Positions 9,070 through 18,898 of a stretch of 64,000 bases of DNA are shown one piece after another. The DNA is from Rhodococcus sp. (in: high G+C Gram-positive bacteria) (GTDB taxonomy: Bacteria; Actinomycetota; Actinomycetes; Mycobacteriales; Mycobacteriaceae), in assembly GCF_023264675.1 (NCBI RefSeq), contig NZ_JAHFVG010000001.1, positions 186,001 through 250,000 on the forward strand. Direction: 5' to 3'. The notes below the pieces were generated by a model. It saw nothing but the letters and a program-made list of their open reading frames with translations, was not told the DNA's origin and ran no database searches. Positions within the stretch are counted from its first letter, which is position 1; each line of letters begins with the position of its first letter. Both the position numbers and the translations under genes were made by a program.

Positions 9070-10440
9070 GTGAGCCGCCTTGATGTCATCGACGCGTCGT
9101 TCCACTACGCGTCGAAACGAGTATCGCGTGATCAATACGTACTTCTCGCGTTCGACTGCGGTGCTGGAGCGGTGCCGACGTTCGAGGAGATCTCCGAGTT
9201 CGTCGCCGAACGAGCCGACCGAATCCCCGAACTCGGCAAACGAATTCGGGAAATTCCCGGGAACATGGATTTTCCCCGATGGATCGCCGACGACGAGCCC
9301 AAGAGTTCGAGGATCGTCGAAATCGCCGCTGACAGCTGGGAAGAGGTGCAGCGAAGCCTCGGCGTGATGGCGCAGGATCCGGTGGACACCCGAGATGCGG
9401 CGTGGCGGGTTCACGTCGCCCGCGGTGTGGACGGAGTACCCCATGCCGGCGGGCGAGCGATCGTCGTGGTGTTTCAGGTCAGTCATGCCCTGGCCGACGG
9501 CAGTGGCGCGTCGCGCCTTGCACGACTTCTGTTCTCGACGGCACCCATCGAGGCCGGCGACGTATCGGGCCGACTGTTCGATCCTCGCTTGCGCCTCCCC
9601 GTCGCGCTCGGCGCCGCACTCGCGCTCCCCTACCGACTCGTGCATTCACGAGTCGCCGCACGGCGAGCGCGGCGCGATTTCGCCCGAGCACGAGGGGCTG
9701 CACCACTCGACCGCGATACCCCGCGTGCCGGGATCATGGGAAACGCGGATCCAACACGCGCACGGGCGGTCCACGTCATTCCCTGCACACCAAGGCTATT
9801 CGACAGCACTCCGCTGTCGGTCACGTCGATCGCTCTGACCGCCACCGGTCTGGCCACCGCCCGATATCTCGACAGTGTGGGCGAATCGGTCCCCGACACT
9901 CTCAATTCTCTTGTGCCGATGGCACTTCCGGAGGACGTGAGGTGGCCCGCGGTGAACCGCCTCGTCAACGGAACCGTCGAGCTGCATCAGGAGATCGGCG
10001 ATCTCGCCGAACGCGCAGCTCGAATTCGCGCGTCCCTCCGAGACAGTCGCACGGCGACAACCGATCCACTGCTCCTGAACTGGATCACAGCCGAAAACCT
10101 GATTCCTGCTCCGATTTTCATCACTGCGCATCGACGCCGAAGTCGGCAGGCTCCATCCGTCCACGCTGTGCCGACGTCGGTGTTGTCCAATGTCACCGTC
10201 GTCAGCGTCGATCGAGGACCTTCGGGCCTGGAGTTGTGCGGCACTCCCGCTCTGTTCTCGGGCGGATTCCCCATGCTCGGCCCGACGCGCTCGGTGTCGC
10301 ACGGCTTCTACGGCCTCGGCGACACGGTCACCGTGTGTGTGACCGCGTGCCCTGACACCTTCCCCGACCACGCCCGCTACGCGCGGATTGTGCGTGACGC
10401 CGTCGGCGACGTCGTCGAGGCCACGTCCGAGGAGGTCTGA
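9070..10440 (+). CDS. Wax ester synthase/DGAT-like acyltransferase, paralogue B
   Basis: 456 aa and clearly homologous to the copies on either side. The active-site motif is SHALADG (H139, D143, G144), again lacking the first His of HHxxxDG. Shared blocks include SVDRGPSGLELCG, GFPMLGPTRSVSHGFYGLGD and CPDTFPDH. GTG 9070 starts the common MSRLDVIDASFHY motif. It follows paralogue A by 36 bases, so the three genes are probably one operon. Confidence 0.8.
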   Translation: MSRLDVIDASFHYASKRVSRDQYVLLAFDCGAGAVPTFEEISEFVAERADRIPELGKRIREIPGNMDFPRWIADDEPKSSRIVEIAADSWEEVQRSLGVMAQDPVDTRDAAWRVHVARGVDGVPHAGGRAIVVVFQVSHALADGSGASRLARLLFSTAPIEAGDVSGRLFDPRLRLPVALGAALALPYRLVHSRVAARRARRDFARARGAAPLDRDTPRAGIMGNADPTRARAVHVIPCTPRLFDSTPLSVTSIALTATGLATARYLDSVGESVPDTLNSLVPMALPEDVRWPAVNRLVNGTVELHQEIGDLAERAARIRASLRDSRTATTDPLLLNWITAENLIPAPIFITAHRRRSRQAPSVHAVPTSVLSNVTVVSVDRGPSGLELCGTPALFSGGFPMLGPTRSVSHGFYGLGDTVTVCVTACPDTFPDHARYARIVRDAVGDVVEATSEEV

Positions 10441-10468
10441 TGCATCTGCCCGTGGACAGGTCGACGAC

Positions 10469-11848
10469 GTGAGCCGCCTCGACATTCTCGACGCCGCGTT
10501 CCACTACTTCTCGGCAGACGACGGTTGCCACGACCATTGCGCGACGTACGTCTTCGATTCCCCGCGCGGCCAGGCGCCCAGCACCTCGGCGATCGTCGCG
10601 CAGCTCGGCGACCGCGCTGCGCACGTTCCGGAACTCGCGCGCCGTATCGCTCGTGTGCCGGGCGACCTCGACTATCCGCACTGGGTCGTCGACGACACAC
10701 CGATGTCCTCGCGTGTCACCGTCCACGACCTCGACGGAGGTATGTGGCAGGACGTGGAAACTCTTCTGGGCGCACTGAAGGAAGATCCGCTCGACGCCGC
10801 ACGGCGAGCCTGGGATGTGCACGTGATTCGCGGTTCGTCCGGCGCTCCGAACACGACGGGTACGCCCACCGTCGTCGTCTTCCGGATCAGTCACGCGCTC
10901 ACCGCTGGGATGGGGGCGTCGGCGCTGGGACGACTCCTGCTCTCCCCGAATGCGGGCGCGCCGACACCGCTGCCCGGACACGGAGCACCGACGCGGCCGC
11001 GGGAGCTCGCCGCTGCGGCGGTGACCGGCGCCCTCGCCCTGCCCTTCCGAACGGCCCGGTTCCTGCTTGCCCGGCAGCGGACCAGGCGGGCGTACCTCGG
11101 CAGCCCCAGCGCCCTCGATCGACCGAAACCCCGACCCGCCGTCCGCGGAAACGCCGATCCCACCCGGCACCGGGTAGTGCACGTGACGCCGTTCGAACCA
11201 GGGCTACTGCGACGACGAGGATTGTCGGTGACCGTTCTGGCTCTCACCGCCGTCGGGCTCGCCAACGAACGATTCCTCGCTGAATTCGGGGAGCCGATTC
11301 CGACGACATTCAATGCCGCCGTCCCTGTCGCCGTGCCCGAGAACGTCGACTGGCCTGCCGCGAACCGGGTGATCACCACCAAGGTCGATCTGTTCACCGA
11401 CGAACCCGATCTGGCAGGGCGTGCCGCTGCCATCCGCGAGGCCCTTGCGGCCGCCAAGCAGCGAGCGATCGATCCCGACCTGCTCCGCTGGGCGTTGGCC
11501 GAGAACAGGGTGCCCGCACCGCTGTATGTCGCAGCCAGGCGAAAACAACGGCGTCACCACGAGCCGAATCACGGCCTGCGGGCGACCGTCGGCGCCAATG
11601 CCGTCGTGGTCAGCGTCCCTCACGGGCCCAACGACCTCGACTTGTGCGGGGCACGAGCAGTCTTCTCGGGAGATTTCCCGATGCTGACCGACGGACACTC
11701 GATCACCCACGGATTCTATGGACTCGGCGACGCGGTCACCCTGTGCCTCGTCGCGTGCCCTGACACGTTTCCGGACCACCGCCGATACGCCGAGATCATG
11801 ACGACGGCAGTCCGTGACGTCGCCGCCGCGACCCCCGACGCGTCCTGA
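10469..11848 (+). CDS. Wax ester synthase/DGAT-like protein, paralogue C with altered active site
   Basis: 459 aa. The motif is SHALTAG: H142 is retained but the conserved Asp is Ala146 and the first His is Ser, so acyltransfer may be impaired or lost. The other family blocks (GPNDLDLCG, HGFYGLGDAVTL, CPDTFPDHRRY) are intact and the frame is undamaged, which argues for a retained role rather than decay. GTG 10469 aligns with paralogue B (VSRLDILDAAFHY); a GTG at 10460 is an alternative. Confidence 0.78.
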   Translation: MSRLDILDAAFHYFSADDGCHDHCATYVFDSPRGQAPSTSAIVAQLGDRAAHVPELARRIARVPGDLDYPHWVVDDTPMSSRVTVHDLDGGMWQDVETLLGALKEDPLDAARRAWDVHVIRGSSGAPNTTGTPTVVVFRISHALTAGMGASALGRLLLSPNAGAPTPLPGHGAPTRPRELAAAAVTGALALPFRTARFLLARQRTRRAYLGSPSALDRPKPRPAVRGNADPTRHRVVHVTPFEPGLLRRRGLSVTVLALTAVGLANERFLAEFGEPIPTTFNAAVPVAVPENVDWPAANRVITTKVDLFTDEPDLAGRAAAIREALAAAKQRAIDPDLLRWALAENRVPAPLYVAARRKQRRHHEPNHGLRATVGANAVVVSVPHGPNDLDLCGARAVFSGDFPMLTDGHSITHGFYGLGDAVTLCLVACPDTFPDHRRYAEIMTTAVRDVAAATPDAS

Positions 11849-11895
11849 GGCAGGTTCCTCCGAGGCTGTGCACGATTCGTCTATATGGTCGTGGT

Positions 11896-12903
11896 GTGGG
11901 TACTTCGAGTTTTGACGGCTGGCCGGCGAAGGCCGAGAAGGCACGGTTGCACTTCGTCTCGGGCAAGGGCGGCACCGGTAAGTCGACAGTTGCTGCCGCG
12001 TTGGCGCTCGCGCTGGCGGCCGACGGGCGGCGAGTTCTGCTGGTCGAGGTCGAGGGCAGGCAGGGCATCGCTCAACTCTTCGACGTTCCTCCACTCCCTC
12101 CTGTCGAGACACGGGTCGCGACGGCGGATGGTGGCGGCGAAGTATTCGCCCTGGCCATCGACATCGAGACCGCGTTTCTCGAATACCTCGACATGTTCTA
12201 CAACCTCGGGTTCGCCGGCCGCGCGATGCGCAAGATCGGCGCCATCGAGTTCGCGACCACCATTGCTCCCGGCCTCCGGGACGTGCTGCTGACCGGCAAG
12301 GTCAAGGAGTGTGTCGTCCGTACGGACAAGGCAGGCAAGCGGGCGTACGACGAGGTGGTCGTGGATTCGCCTCCGACCGGCCGGATCGGCAACTTCCTCG
12401 ATGTCACGAAGGCGATGGCCGATCTGGCCAAGGGTGGGCCCGTTCGTTCCCAGAGCGAGGGCGTGGTTCGGCTGCTGCATTCGGCCGACACCGTCGTCCA
12501 TCTCGTGACGTTGCTCGAGGCACTTCCGGTGCAGGAGACAGCGGATGCCGTGCGCGAACTGGAGGCCGCCGACCTGGGACTCGGCACCGTCATCGTCAAC
12601 CGAACCGAGCCCACGTACCTCCCAGCCGACGCGTTGCAGGGGGCCGCGACCGGCGCGGTCGACGCTGCGGCGGTACGCCTCGGCCTGGAAAAGACCGGAA
12701 TTACGCTGTCGGACAGCGACTTCGCGGGACTGCTGACCGAGACCATCGAGCACGCGTCGACTCTGGCCGCTCAAGTCGACAGCGGTACACAACTCGACGA
12801 ACTCGACACCGCGAGGATGCACCTCCCCATGCTCGCCGACGGTGTGGATCTCGGCGGTCTCTACGAACTTGCTGCCGAACTCAGAGAACAGGGTGTGAAA
12901 TGA
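11896..12903 (+). CDS. ArsA-like (GET3/anion-transporting) ATPase, first subunit
   Basis: 335-aa P-loop ATPase with deviant Walker [11 protein letters not shown] near residue 22 and VVVDSPPTG further on, counterpart of Rv3679. In M. tuberculosis the Rv3679/Rv3680 pair forms an ATPase complex related to Get3. GTG 11896 precedes GTSSFDGW. Its stop overlaps the start of the second subunit (ATGA), which fits a heteromeric complex made in fixed ratio. Confidence 0.92.
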   Translation: MGTSSFDGWPAKAEKARLHFVSGKGGTGKSTVAAALALALAADGRRVLLVEVEGRQGIAQLFDVPPLPPVETRVATADGGGEVFALAIDIETAFLEYLDMFYNLGFAGRAMRKIGAIEFATTIAPGLRDVLLTGKVKECVVRTDKAGKRAYDEVVVDSPPTGRIGNFLDVTKAMADLAKGGPVRSQSEGVVRLLHSADTVVHLVTLLEALPVQETADAVRELEAADLGLGTVIVNRTEPTYLPADALQGAATGAVDAAAVRLGLEKTGITLSDSDFAGLLTETIEHASTLAAQVDSGTQLDELDTARMHLPMLADGVDLGGLYELAAELREQGVK

Positions 12904-14030
12904 CGCGACCGGCTGCCCCGATCCTCGATATCGGACGGATTCTGCAGGACGACTCGTCGCGAATCGTCGTCGTCTGCGGCGCAGGCGGCGTCGGCAAGAC
13001 GACCACCGCGGCGTCCATGGCGCTCCGCGCGGCCGAGAATGGCCGCAAGGTCGTCGTGCTCACCATCGACCCCGCTCGGCGCCTCGCCCAGGCTCTCGGG
13101 GTCGACGAGCTCGACAATTCCCCGCAGCCGGTGAAGCTTCCCGCCGGTTCGACCGGGGAACTGCACGCGATGATGCTCAACATGCGCCGGACGTTCGACG
13201 AGATGGTGATCGAACATTCGACGCCGGAGAAGGCCGAGCAGGTGTTGGCCAATCCGTTCTATCAAACGGTCGCGTCGTCGTTCTCCGGCACTCAGGAGTA
13301 CATGGCGATGGAAAAGCTCGGCCAGTTGGCCGCGGATTCGACGTGGGATCTGATCGTCGTCGATACGCCACCGTCGCGCAACGCTCTCGATTTCCTCGAT
13401 GCTCCGCAGCGGCTCGGTTCTTTCCTCGACGGCAGGTTCATCAGGTTGCTCATGGCGCCGGGTCGCGGTCTGACACGGATGGTGACGAGCGCGATGGGGC
13501 TGGCGCTCCGCGGCGTCTCGACGGTCATCGGAAGTCAGATGCTTACCGACGCATCGGCTTTCGTGCAGTCGCTCGATTCGATGTTCGGCGGCTTCCGCGA
13601 ACGCGCCAGCCGCACCTACCAACTTCTGCGCGAGAGCGGCACGAGTTTCATCGTGGTCGCAGCGGCCGAACCGGATGCGCTACGCGAAGCTGCGTTCTTC
13701 GTCGACCGACTCAGTGGTGAGGGTATGCCGCTGGCGGGTTTGGTTCTGAACCGAACCCACCCCACGCTGTCCGCGCTCCCCGCCGACCATGCCGTGACCG
13801 CAGCCGATCAACTCGACGGGTCCGACGACGACGCCGCGGTTCTCACCGCCGCGGTGCTGCGCATTCACGCTGCCAGGGCCGTCACCGCTGCCCGGGAGCT
13901 TCGGCTACTGCGGCGCTTCACCTCGGCGCATCCGAGAGTTCCGATCGTCGGAGTCCCGTCATTGCCCTTCGAGGTGTCGGACCTGCACGCACTGAGTGCG
14001 GTGGCGGACCAGCTGACCCGGTCCGCCTGA
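12900..14030 (+). CDS. ArsA-like ATPase, second subunit
   Basis: 376-aa partner of the preceding ATPase (counterpart of Rv3680). Walker A is [11 protein letters not shown] around residues 25-35, and [19 protein letters not shown] supplies the switch II Asp. Classical Get3 CXXC and ArsA metalloid cysteines are not evident. ATG 12900 overlaps the upstream TGA. A longer open frame back to 12309 lies antisense-like inside the first subunit and is rejected. Confidence 0.92.
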   Translation: MTRPAAPILDIGRILQDDSSRIVVVCGAGGVGKTTTAASMALRAAENGRKVVVLTIDPARRLAQALGVDELDNSPQPVKLPAGSTGELHAMMLNMRRTFDEMVIEHSTPEKAEQVLANPFYQTVASSFSGTQEYMAMEKLGQLAADSTWDLIVVDTPPSRNALDFLDAPQRLGSFLDGRFIRLLMAPGRGLTRMVTSAMGLALRGVSTVIGSQMLTDASAFVQSLDSMFGGFRERASRTYQLLRESGTSFIVVAAAEPDALREAAFFVDRLSGEGMPLAGLVLNRTHPTLSALPADHAVTAADQLDGSDDDAAVLTAAVLRIHAARAVTAARELRLLRRFTSAHPRVPIVGVPSLPFEVSDLHALSAVADQLTRSA

Positions 14031-14053
14031 CACCACCCTCGTACCGCGAGGCG

Positions 14054-14377
14054 TCAGATAGCGGCTTGCTGCTGACGCTGCGACTCGAAGAACTCGGACC
14101 AGGAGTCGACCTCCGGGTGCTGCTTGAGCAGCGCACGCCGTTGACGCTCGGTCATCCCGCCCCACACCCCGAACTCGACACGGTTGTCGAGTGCATCTGC
14201 GCCGCACTGCATGAGTACGGGGCAGTGGCGACAGATGGTCGCCGCCTTGCGCTGCGCTGCGCCTCGGACGAAAAGTTGGTCGGGGTCACTGCCTTTGCAT
14301 CTGGCCTGTGCCACCCACGCAATGCGTGCTTCTGCTTCTTCCACATCTAGCCGCGTCGGTGCTGCTGTCATGTGCAT
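14054..14377 (-). CDS. whiB4: WhiB-family iron-sulfur regulator (WhiB4-like)
   Basis: 107-aa WhiB protein. The cluster ligands are C27, C49, C52 and C58 (C-X21-C-X2-C-X5-C), followed by the GVWGG turn and a basic RRALLK patch for DNA contact. Its position between the ArsA pair and ponA2 is that of M. tuberculosis whiB4, a redox sensor. ATG 14377 has AAAGGGG eight bases upstream; a second ATG two codons later is possible. Convergent with the second ArsA gene. Confidence 0.92.
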   Translation of the reverse strand: MHMTAAPTRLDVEEAEARIAWVAQARCKGSDPDQLFVRGAAQRKAATICRHCPVLMQCGADALDNRVEFGVWGGMTERQRRALLKQHPEVDSWSEFFESQRQQQAAI

Positions 14378-14714
14378 TGCGGATACCCCTTTGCAGTTCG
14401 AACGTCCTTGCTGAACGTTCCAGAAGCTCTTCGACCTTGTGTTCCACTTCTCGAAGCACACGGACTTAGGAGCTGCCCCACATTCATATACAAGTGTTAT
14501 GTGAATCACACCGTCCTCAATAATTTAGGGAAATCTCGCCCTGAACGCAAGACGGGGTGCACAAATTTCTGGTACGGCCGTCTCGACCTGCGGTTCGACG
14601 CTCGGCCGGTCGAGCGCGCCGGCGCGCGAAAGCAGCTACCCGACCCGAACCGTCGGAGATCCAACCTGCAGATAGGCCGGGAATCTGGGTGAAGCGCACT
14701 CGTCCACGTACGCT
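14378..14714. promoter_or_regulatory. Divergent intergenic region whiB4/ponA2 (337 bp)
   Basis: No gene is seen. It must contain the promoters of both whiB4 and ponA2. A low-GC core (about 14480-14525) holds an inverted repeat ATTCATATA (14482-14490) / TATGTGAAT (14498-14506) with one mismatch and a 7-bp spacer, a plausible operator. Closer to whiB4 there are two ACGTTC-type repeats (about 14400-14425). Confidence 0.5.
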
Positions 14715-17096
14715 GTGCGGGTGTCAGTTGGAAAAACCGTGGCGAAGCTCGCCGGATGTTCAGCACTCGCGGGTGCATTGTTGGCCGGAGTGATGTTTCC
14801 GTTGGCAGGTGGCTTCGGCTACGCGTCCAACCGAGCTGCGGACACCGTCGACAACGTGTCCGCCGAACTCGTCGAAGGCGCGGTACCCGCTGTCTCCACG
14901 ATGGTCGACTCCGCAGGCAACCCGATCGCATGGTTGTACGAGCAGCGCCGATTCGAGGTGCCGAGCGACAAGATCTCCAACGAGATGAAGCTCGCCATCG
15001 TCTCCATCGAGGACAAGCGGTTCGCCGAGCATCAAGGCGTCGACTGGCAGGGCACGCTTCGAGCGTTCCTCACCAACACCACCAGCGGCCAGGTACAGCA
15101 GGGCGCGTCCACGCTCGATCAGCAGTACGTGAAGAACTATCAGCTGCTCGTCGTCGCGAAGACGGACGCCGAACGGCGCGCCGCCATCGAGACGACGCCC
15201 GCTCGTAAGATCCGCGAGATCCGGATGGCGTTGACGCTCGACAAAGAACTGACCAAGGACGAGATTCTCACGCGGTACCTCAACCTCGTCCCGTTCGGAA
15301 ACTCCTCGTTCGGCATTCAGGATGCCGCTCAGACCTACTTCGGCATCGACGCGAGCCAACTCGACGCAAAGCAGTCGGCGATGCTCGCGGGCATGGTGCA
15401 GTCGAGCTCGGCGCTCAACCCGTACACCAACGAGGAAGGCGTCGTCGAGCGGCGCAACACCGTGCTGGACACGATGATCCAGAACATCCCCGAGCGTGCC
15501 GAAGAGTTTCGCCAGGCAAAGACCGAACCTCTCGGCGTTCTACCCGTCCCTCAGTCCCTCCCCCGTGGTTGCATCGCGGCAGGAGACCGAGGATTCTTCT
15601 GTGACTACGCACTCCAGTACCTGGCCAACGCGGGAATCAGCCGCGATCAGATCGACAAGGGCGGCTATCTGATCCGCACCACGCTCGATCCTGCGGTTCA
15701 GGACTCGACCAAGGCCGCGTTGGTATCGAACACCAGCCCGGGGCTCAACGGCGTTGCCACCGTCATGAACGTCATCGCGCCCGGTCAGGACAACCATCGC
15801 ATCCTCGCGATGGGCAGCAGCCGCACCTACGGTCTCGACGCGGATGCCGACGAGACAGTGCAGGCCCAGCCTTACTCTCTCGTCGGACACGGCGCCGGAT
15901 CCATCTTCAAGATCTTCACCACCGCAGCGGCGATGGAACGCGGGCTCGGGACGAGCGCGGTACTGCAGGTGCCGCGCCGCGCCGAGGTCAAGGGACTGGG
16001 CGACGGCGGTGCCGCCGGATGCCCGGCCAACACCTACTGCGTCGAGAACGCCGGCAACTATCCGGCTTCGTTGCCCATCACCGACGCACTCGCGCAGTCT
16101 CCGAACACGGCATTCGTCAAGCTCATCGAATCGGTCGGGGTGACGCCGACCGTCGACATGGCGGTTCGCCTCGGTCTGCGTTCGTACGCCGATCCCAACA
16201 CGTCCGGTTTCGACGAGCAGAGCATGGCGGATTTCCAGAAGTCGCAGAACCTCGGCTCGTTCACTCTCGGACCGACATGGGTCAATCCACTGGAGTTGTC
16301 GAACGTCGCTGCCACGCTCGCGTCGTCGGGCAAGTGGTGCCCCCCGACTCCGATCGACGGTGTCTTCGACCGTGAGGGCAAGCCGGTGCCGGTCACTCAG
16401 CAGGCTTGTGAACAGGTCGTGGAGCCGGGTCTGGCGAACACTCTCGCGAATGCGATGAGCAAGGACGATCAGGCAGGTGGCACGTCGGCATCTGCCGCTG
16501 GATCGGTCGGCTGGTCGCTGCCGATGTCGGGCAAGACGGGCACGACGGAATCCCACATGTCTTCCGGCTTCCTCGGCTACACCAATCACTACGCGGCCGC
16601 GGTCTACACCTACGGCGACTCGCCGACACCCGGCGAGATCTGCTCGTTCCCGCTGCGTCCCTGCGGTTCGGGCAACCTCTACGGAGGCAACGAGCCCGCC
16701 AGAACCTGGTACGACGCCATGGATCCGATTTCCAACAACTTCGGTCCCGTCGAGCTGCCGCCGGTGGATCAGAAGTACGTTCGCGGTTCCGCCAACGGCC
16801 AGGTGCCCGACGTCACCGGTCAGAGCCAGAGTTCGGCCACCGCGACGCTGCAGGCCGCAGGCTTCCAGGTGACGTCGGCGACCACGGCCAACTCTGCTTC
16901 GCGGGGAACGGTGACCGGGGTGTCCCCGTCGGGATCCGCGATTCCAGGGTCGATGATCACGATCTACGTCAGCGACGGTTCGGTCCGTGAGGCTCCACCT
17001 GCTCCGACACTTCCGGCGCTGCCGAACATCCCGCTTCCGGCTATTCCGCCGAACATTCAGATTCCGGCGATACCGGGGTTGACCGCTCCGCGGTGA
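14715..17096 (+). CDS. ponA2: Bifunctional penicillin-binding protein PonA2 with PASTA domain
   Basis: 793-aa class A PBP. The membrane anchor is about residues 15-36. The GT51 domain has E99 in IEDKRF. The transpeptidase has S396 (SIFK), S462-P-N and K607-T-G. One PASTA domain lies at about 695-760 and a Pro-rich tail ends the protein. It polymerises and cross-links peptidoglycan outside the membrane. GTG 14715 gives the short basic N-terminus before the anchor. Counterpart of Rv3682, downstream of whiB4 as in mycobacteria. Confidence 0.95.
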   Translation: MRVSVGKTVAKLAGCSALAGALLAGVMFPLAGGFGYASNRAADTVDNVSAELVEGAVPAVSTMVDSAGNPIAWLYEQRRFEVPSDKISNEMKLAIVSIEDKRFAEHQGVDWQGTLRAFLTNTTSGQVQQGASTLDQQYVKNYQLLVVAKTDAERRAAIETTPARKIREIRMALTLDKELTKDEILTRYLNLVPFGNSSFGIQDAAQTYFGIDASQLDAKQSAMLAGMVQSSSALNPYTNEEGVVERRNTVLDTMIQNIPERAEEFRQAKTEPLGVLPVPQSLPRGCIAAGDRGFFCDYALQYLANAGISRDQIDKGGYLIRTTLDPAVQDSTKAALVSNTSPGLNGVATVMNVIAPGQDNHRILAMGSSRTYGLDADADETVQAQPYSLVGHGAGSIFKIFTTAAAMERGLGTSAVLQVPRRAEVKGLGDGGAAGCPANTYCVENAGNYPASLPITDALAQSPNTAFVKLIESVGVTPTVDMAVRLGLRSYADPNTSGFDEQSMADFQKSQNLGSFTLGPTWVNPLELSNVAATLASSGKWCPPTPIDGVFDREGKPVPVTQQACEQVVEPGLANTLANAMSKDDQAGGTSASAAGSVGWSLPMSGKTGTTESHMSSGFLGYTNHYAAAVYTYGDSPTPGEICSFPLRPCGSGNLYGGNEPARTWYDAMDPISNNFGPVELPPVDQKYVRGSANGQVPDVTGQSQSSATATLQAAGFQVTSATTANSASRGTVTGVSPSGSAIPGSMITIYVSDGSVREAPPAPTLPALPNIPLPAIPPNIQIPAIPGLTAPR

Positions 17097-17151
17097 GGCT
17101 TCGCCTCATGTGAGTGCGAATACATGACCCGTCATGTATTCGCACTCACAT
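17095..17151 (+). repeat. Composite hairpin element, copy 3
   Basis: The mini-hairpin GAGGC-TTC-GCCTC starts inside the ponA2 stop codon. It is followed by perfect arms 17108-17125 and 17134-17151 with loop GACCCGTC. The element sits between convergent ponA2 and yqeY and is oriented opposite to copies 1, 2, 4 and 6. Confidence 0.88.
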
Positions 17152-17154
17152 AGG

Positions 17155-17619
17155 TCAGAGCCTGTCCTTGACCGCCTTGGACACCCTCGAGCCGTCTGCC
17201 TTGCCTGCAGCGAGTGCCGACGCCGCCTTCATGACCAGGCCCATCTGCTTCATTCCCGGACGCTCTCCGAGCTCCTCGGCAACCTGGGCGATCGCAGTGT
17301 CCGCGACATCGGCCAGTTCGGCATCGGTCAGCGGAGTAGGCAGGTACTCGTCGATTATCTGTGCTTCGGCCCGCTCGGTGGCGGCAAGCTCTCCGCGACC
17401 GTTCTCGGTGTAGATCTCGGCCGATTCACCGCGCTTCTTCGACTCTTTGGCGAGAATCTTCAGCACTTGGTCGTCGGTCACCTCGTGCGCTTCCTTACCG
17501 GAGACCTCTTCGGTCTGGATCGCAGCGAGGAGCATACGAATGGTCGCCGTACGCAGCTTGTCCTTGGCCTTCATGGACGTGGTGAGGTCGGCTCTGAGCT
17601 TGGTCTTCATTTCGGACAT
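17155..17619 (-). CDS. GatB/YqeY-domain protein
   Basis: 154-aa YqeY-like helical protein beginning MSEMKTKLRADL and containing RMLLAAIQTEEV, the usual family pattern; it resembles the tRNA-binding tail of GatB. The biological role is unclear. ATG 17619 gives the normal 150-residue length; the frame upstream to 17715 runs across the divergent promoter. Its stop lies four bases from hairpin copy 3. Confidence 0.88.
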   Translation of the reverse strand: MSEMKTKLRADLTTSMKAKDKLRTATIRMLLAAIQTEEVSGKEAHEVTDDQVLKILAKESKKRGESAEIYTENGRGELAATERAEAQIIDEYLPTPLTDAELADVADTAIAQVAEELGERPGMKQMGLVMKAASALAAGKADGSRVSKAVKDRL

Positions 17620-17681
17620 GCCACAGAACGCTACGCGGACCTGGCTCGAGCTCGCACGTCGATTACCCCACCTGCCGTATC

Positions 17682-18743
17682 GTGGTGCAGGTGTCCGTGA
17701 AAAACAATGCATCATCCCATCGGGTCACTCCGCGATCTCCGCTCCTGAGCGCAAATATTCTCGCAGCGGCCACTCGCGCCCGTGACAACGCCGCGCAGGC
17801 TCCGCTCCAGACAGCAGCGCTCGCCACCGCCGGTGCAGCAGCGTTGGGTCTCGGGTACGCAACGCTCATCGAACGCAATGCGTTCACGCTGCGTGAGACC
17901 TCGATGGCGGTTCTGGAGCCCGGCTCGGCATCGCTGCGCGTGCTTCACATCAGCGACCTGCACATGATGCCCAATCAGCGGCTCAAGCAGAACTGGCTCC
18001 GCGAACTGGATCGTCTGGAGCCGGATCTGGTGGTCAACACCGGCGACAATTTGTCGCACCCTCGGTCGGTCCCCGCTGTGGTGCAGGCTCTCGGTCCGCT
18101 GCTCTCACGGCCCGGCCTCTTCGTCTTCGGCAGCAACGACTACTTCGCACCGAAGCCGAAGAATCCGCTGAAGTACTTCAAGAAGAACCACAAGAGGGTT
18201 CTGGGTGAGTCGCTGCCCTGGCGCGATCTGCGTGCAGCGTTCTCCGAGCGTGGTTGGCACGACGTCACCCATGTTCGCCGTGAACTCGAGATTTCCGGCG
18301 TACGCATCGCCTCTGCAGGCGTCGACGATCCACATTTGAAGCGCGATCGGTACGACACCATCGCCGGCCAGCCCAACCCATTGGCGGATCTGCGGCTCGG
18401 CATCACGCACTCCCCGGAACCTCGTGTTCTCGACAAATTCGCCGACGACGGTTACGACCTCGTTCTCGCGGGTCACACTCACGGCGGTCAGCTGTGCCTT
18501 CCGTTCTACGGCGCACTCGTCACCAACTGCGAGATCGACCGTTCGCGGGTCAAGGGACCGTCGAAGTGGGGCGCGCACACCCAGCTGCATGTATCGGCCG
18601 GCATCGGCACGTCGCCGTATGCTCCCGCCCGGTTCTGTTGCCGGCCGGAAGCGACGTTGCTGACACTCACTCCGGCACCTCGACAAGGGCCAAAAGAGGG
18701 GTCCGACGAGGGCGTTTCGCGTTCTGAGGCAGTCGTAAGCTAG
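17682..18743 (+). CDS. Membrane-anchored metallophosphoesterase (Rv3683-like)
   Basis: 353-aa calcineurin-like phosphoesterase. One hydrophobic helix (about 45-63) precedes the catalytic domain. Metal motifs in order are D92-x-H94 (HISDLHMM), NTGDN, FGSNDYF and AGHTHGGQ, so the dinuclear site is complete. Counterpart of Rv3683 next to ponA2; substrate unknown. Several GTG codons occur near the start (17682, 17685, 17691), so the N-terminus is uncertain by a few residues. Confidence 0.88.
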   Translation: MVQVSVKNNASSHRVTPRSPLLSANILAAATRARDNAAQAPLQTAALATAGAAALGLGYATLIERNAFTLRETSMAVLEPGSASLRVLHISDLHMMPNQRLKQNWLRELDRLEPDLVVNTGDNLSHPRSVPAVVQALGPLLSRPGLFVFGSNDYFAPKPKNPLKYFKKNHKRVLGESLPWRDLRAAFSERGWHDVTHVRRELEISGVRIASAGVDDPHLKRDRYDTIAGQPNPLADLRLGITHSPEPRVLDKFADDGYDLVLAGHTHGGQLCLPFYGALVTNCEIDRSRVKGPSKWGAHTQLHVSAGIGTSPYAPARFCCRPEATLLTLTPAPRQGPKEGSDEGVSRSEAVVS

Positions 18744-18761
18744 ACTTCTGCTCGCGGTACA

Positions 18762-18835
<74 letters not shown>

Positions 18836-18840
18836 CAACA

Positions 18841-18876
18841 ATCCCCTGATTCGGATTTCCGAATCAGGGGATTTTT
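18841..18876 (+). terminator. Intrinsic terminator of tRNA-Pro
   Basis: Near-perfect stem ATCCCCTGATTCGG / CCGAATCAGGGGAT (18841-18872) with a short AT loop, followed by a T-run. It is the only canonical stem-plus-T-tract terminator seen in the window. Confidence 0.95.
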
Positions 18877-18898
18877 GCATTCGAACCTGGCTGCTCGG

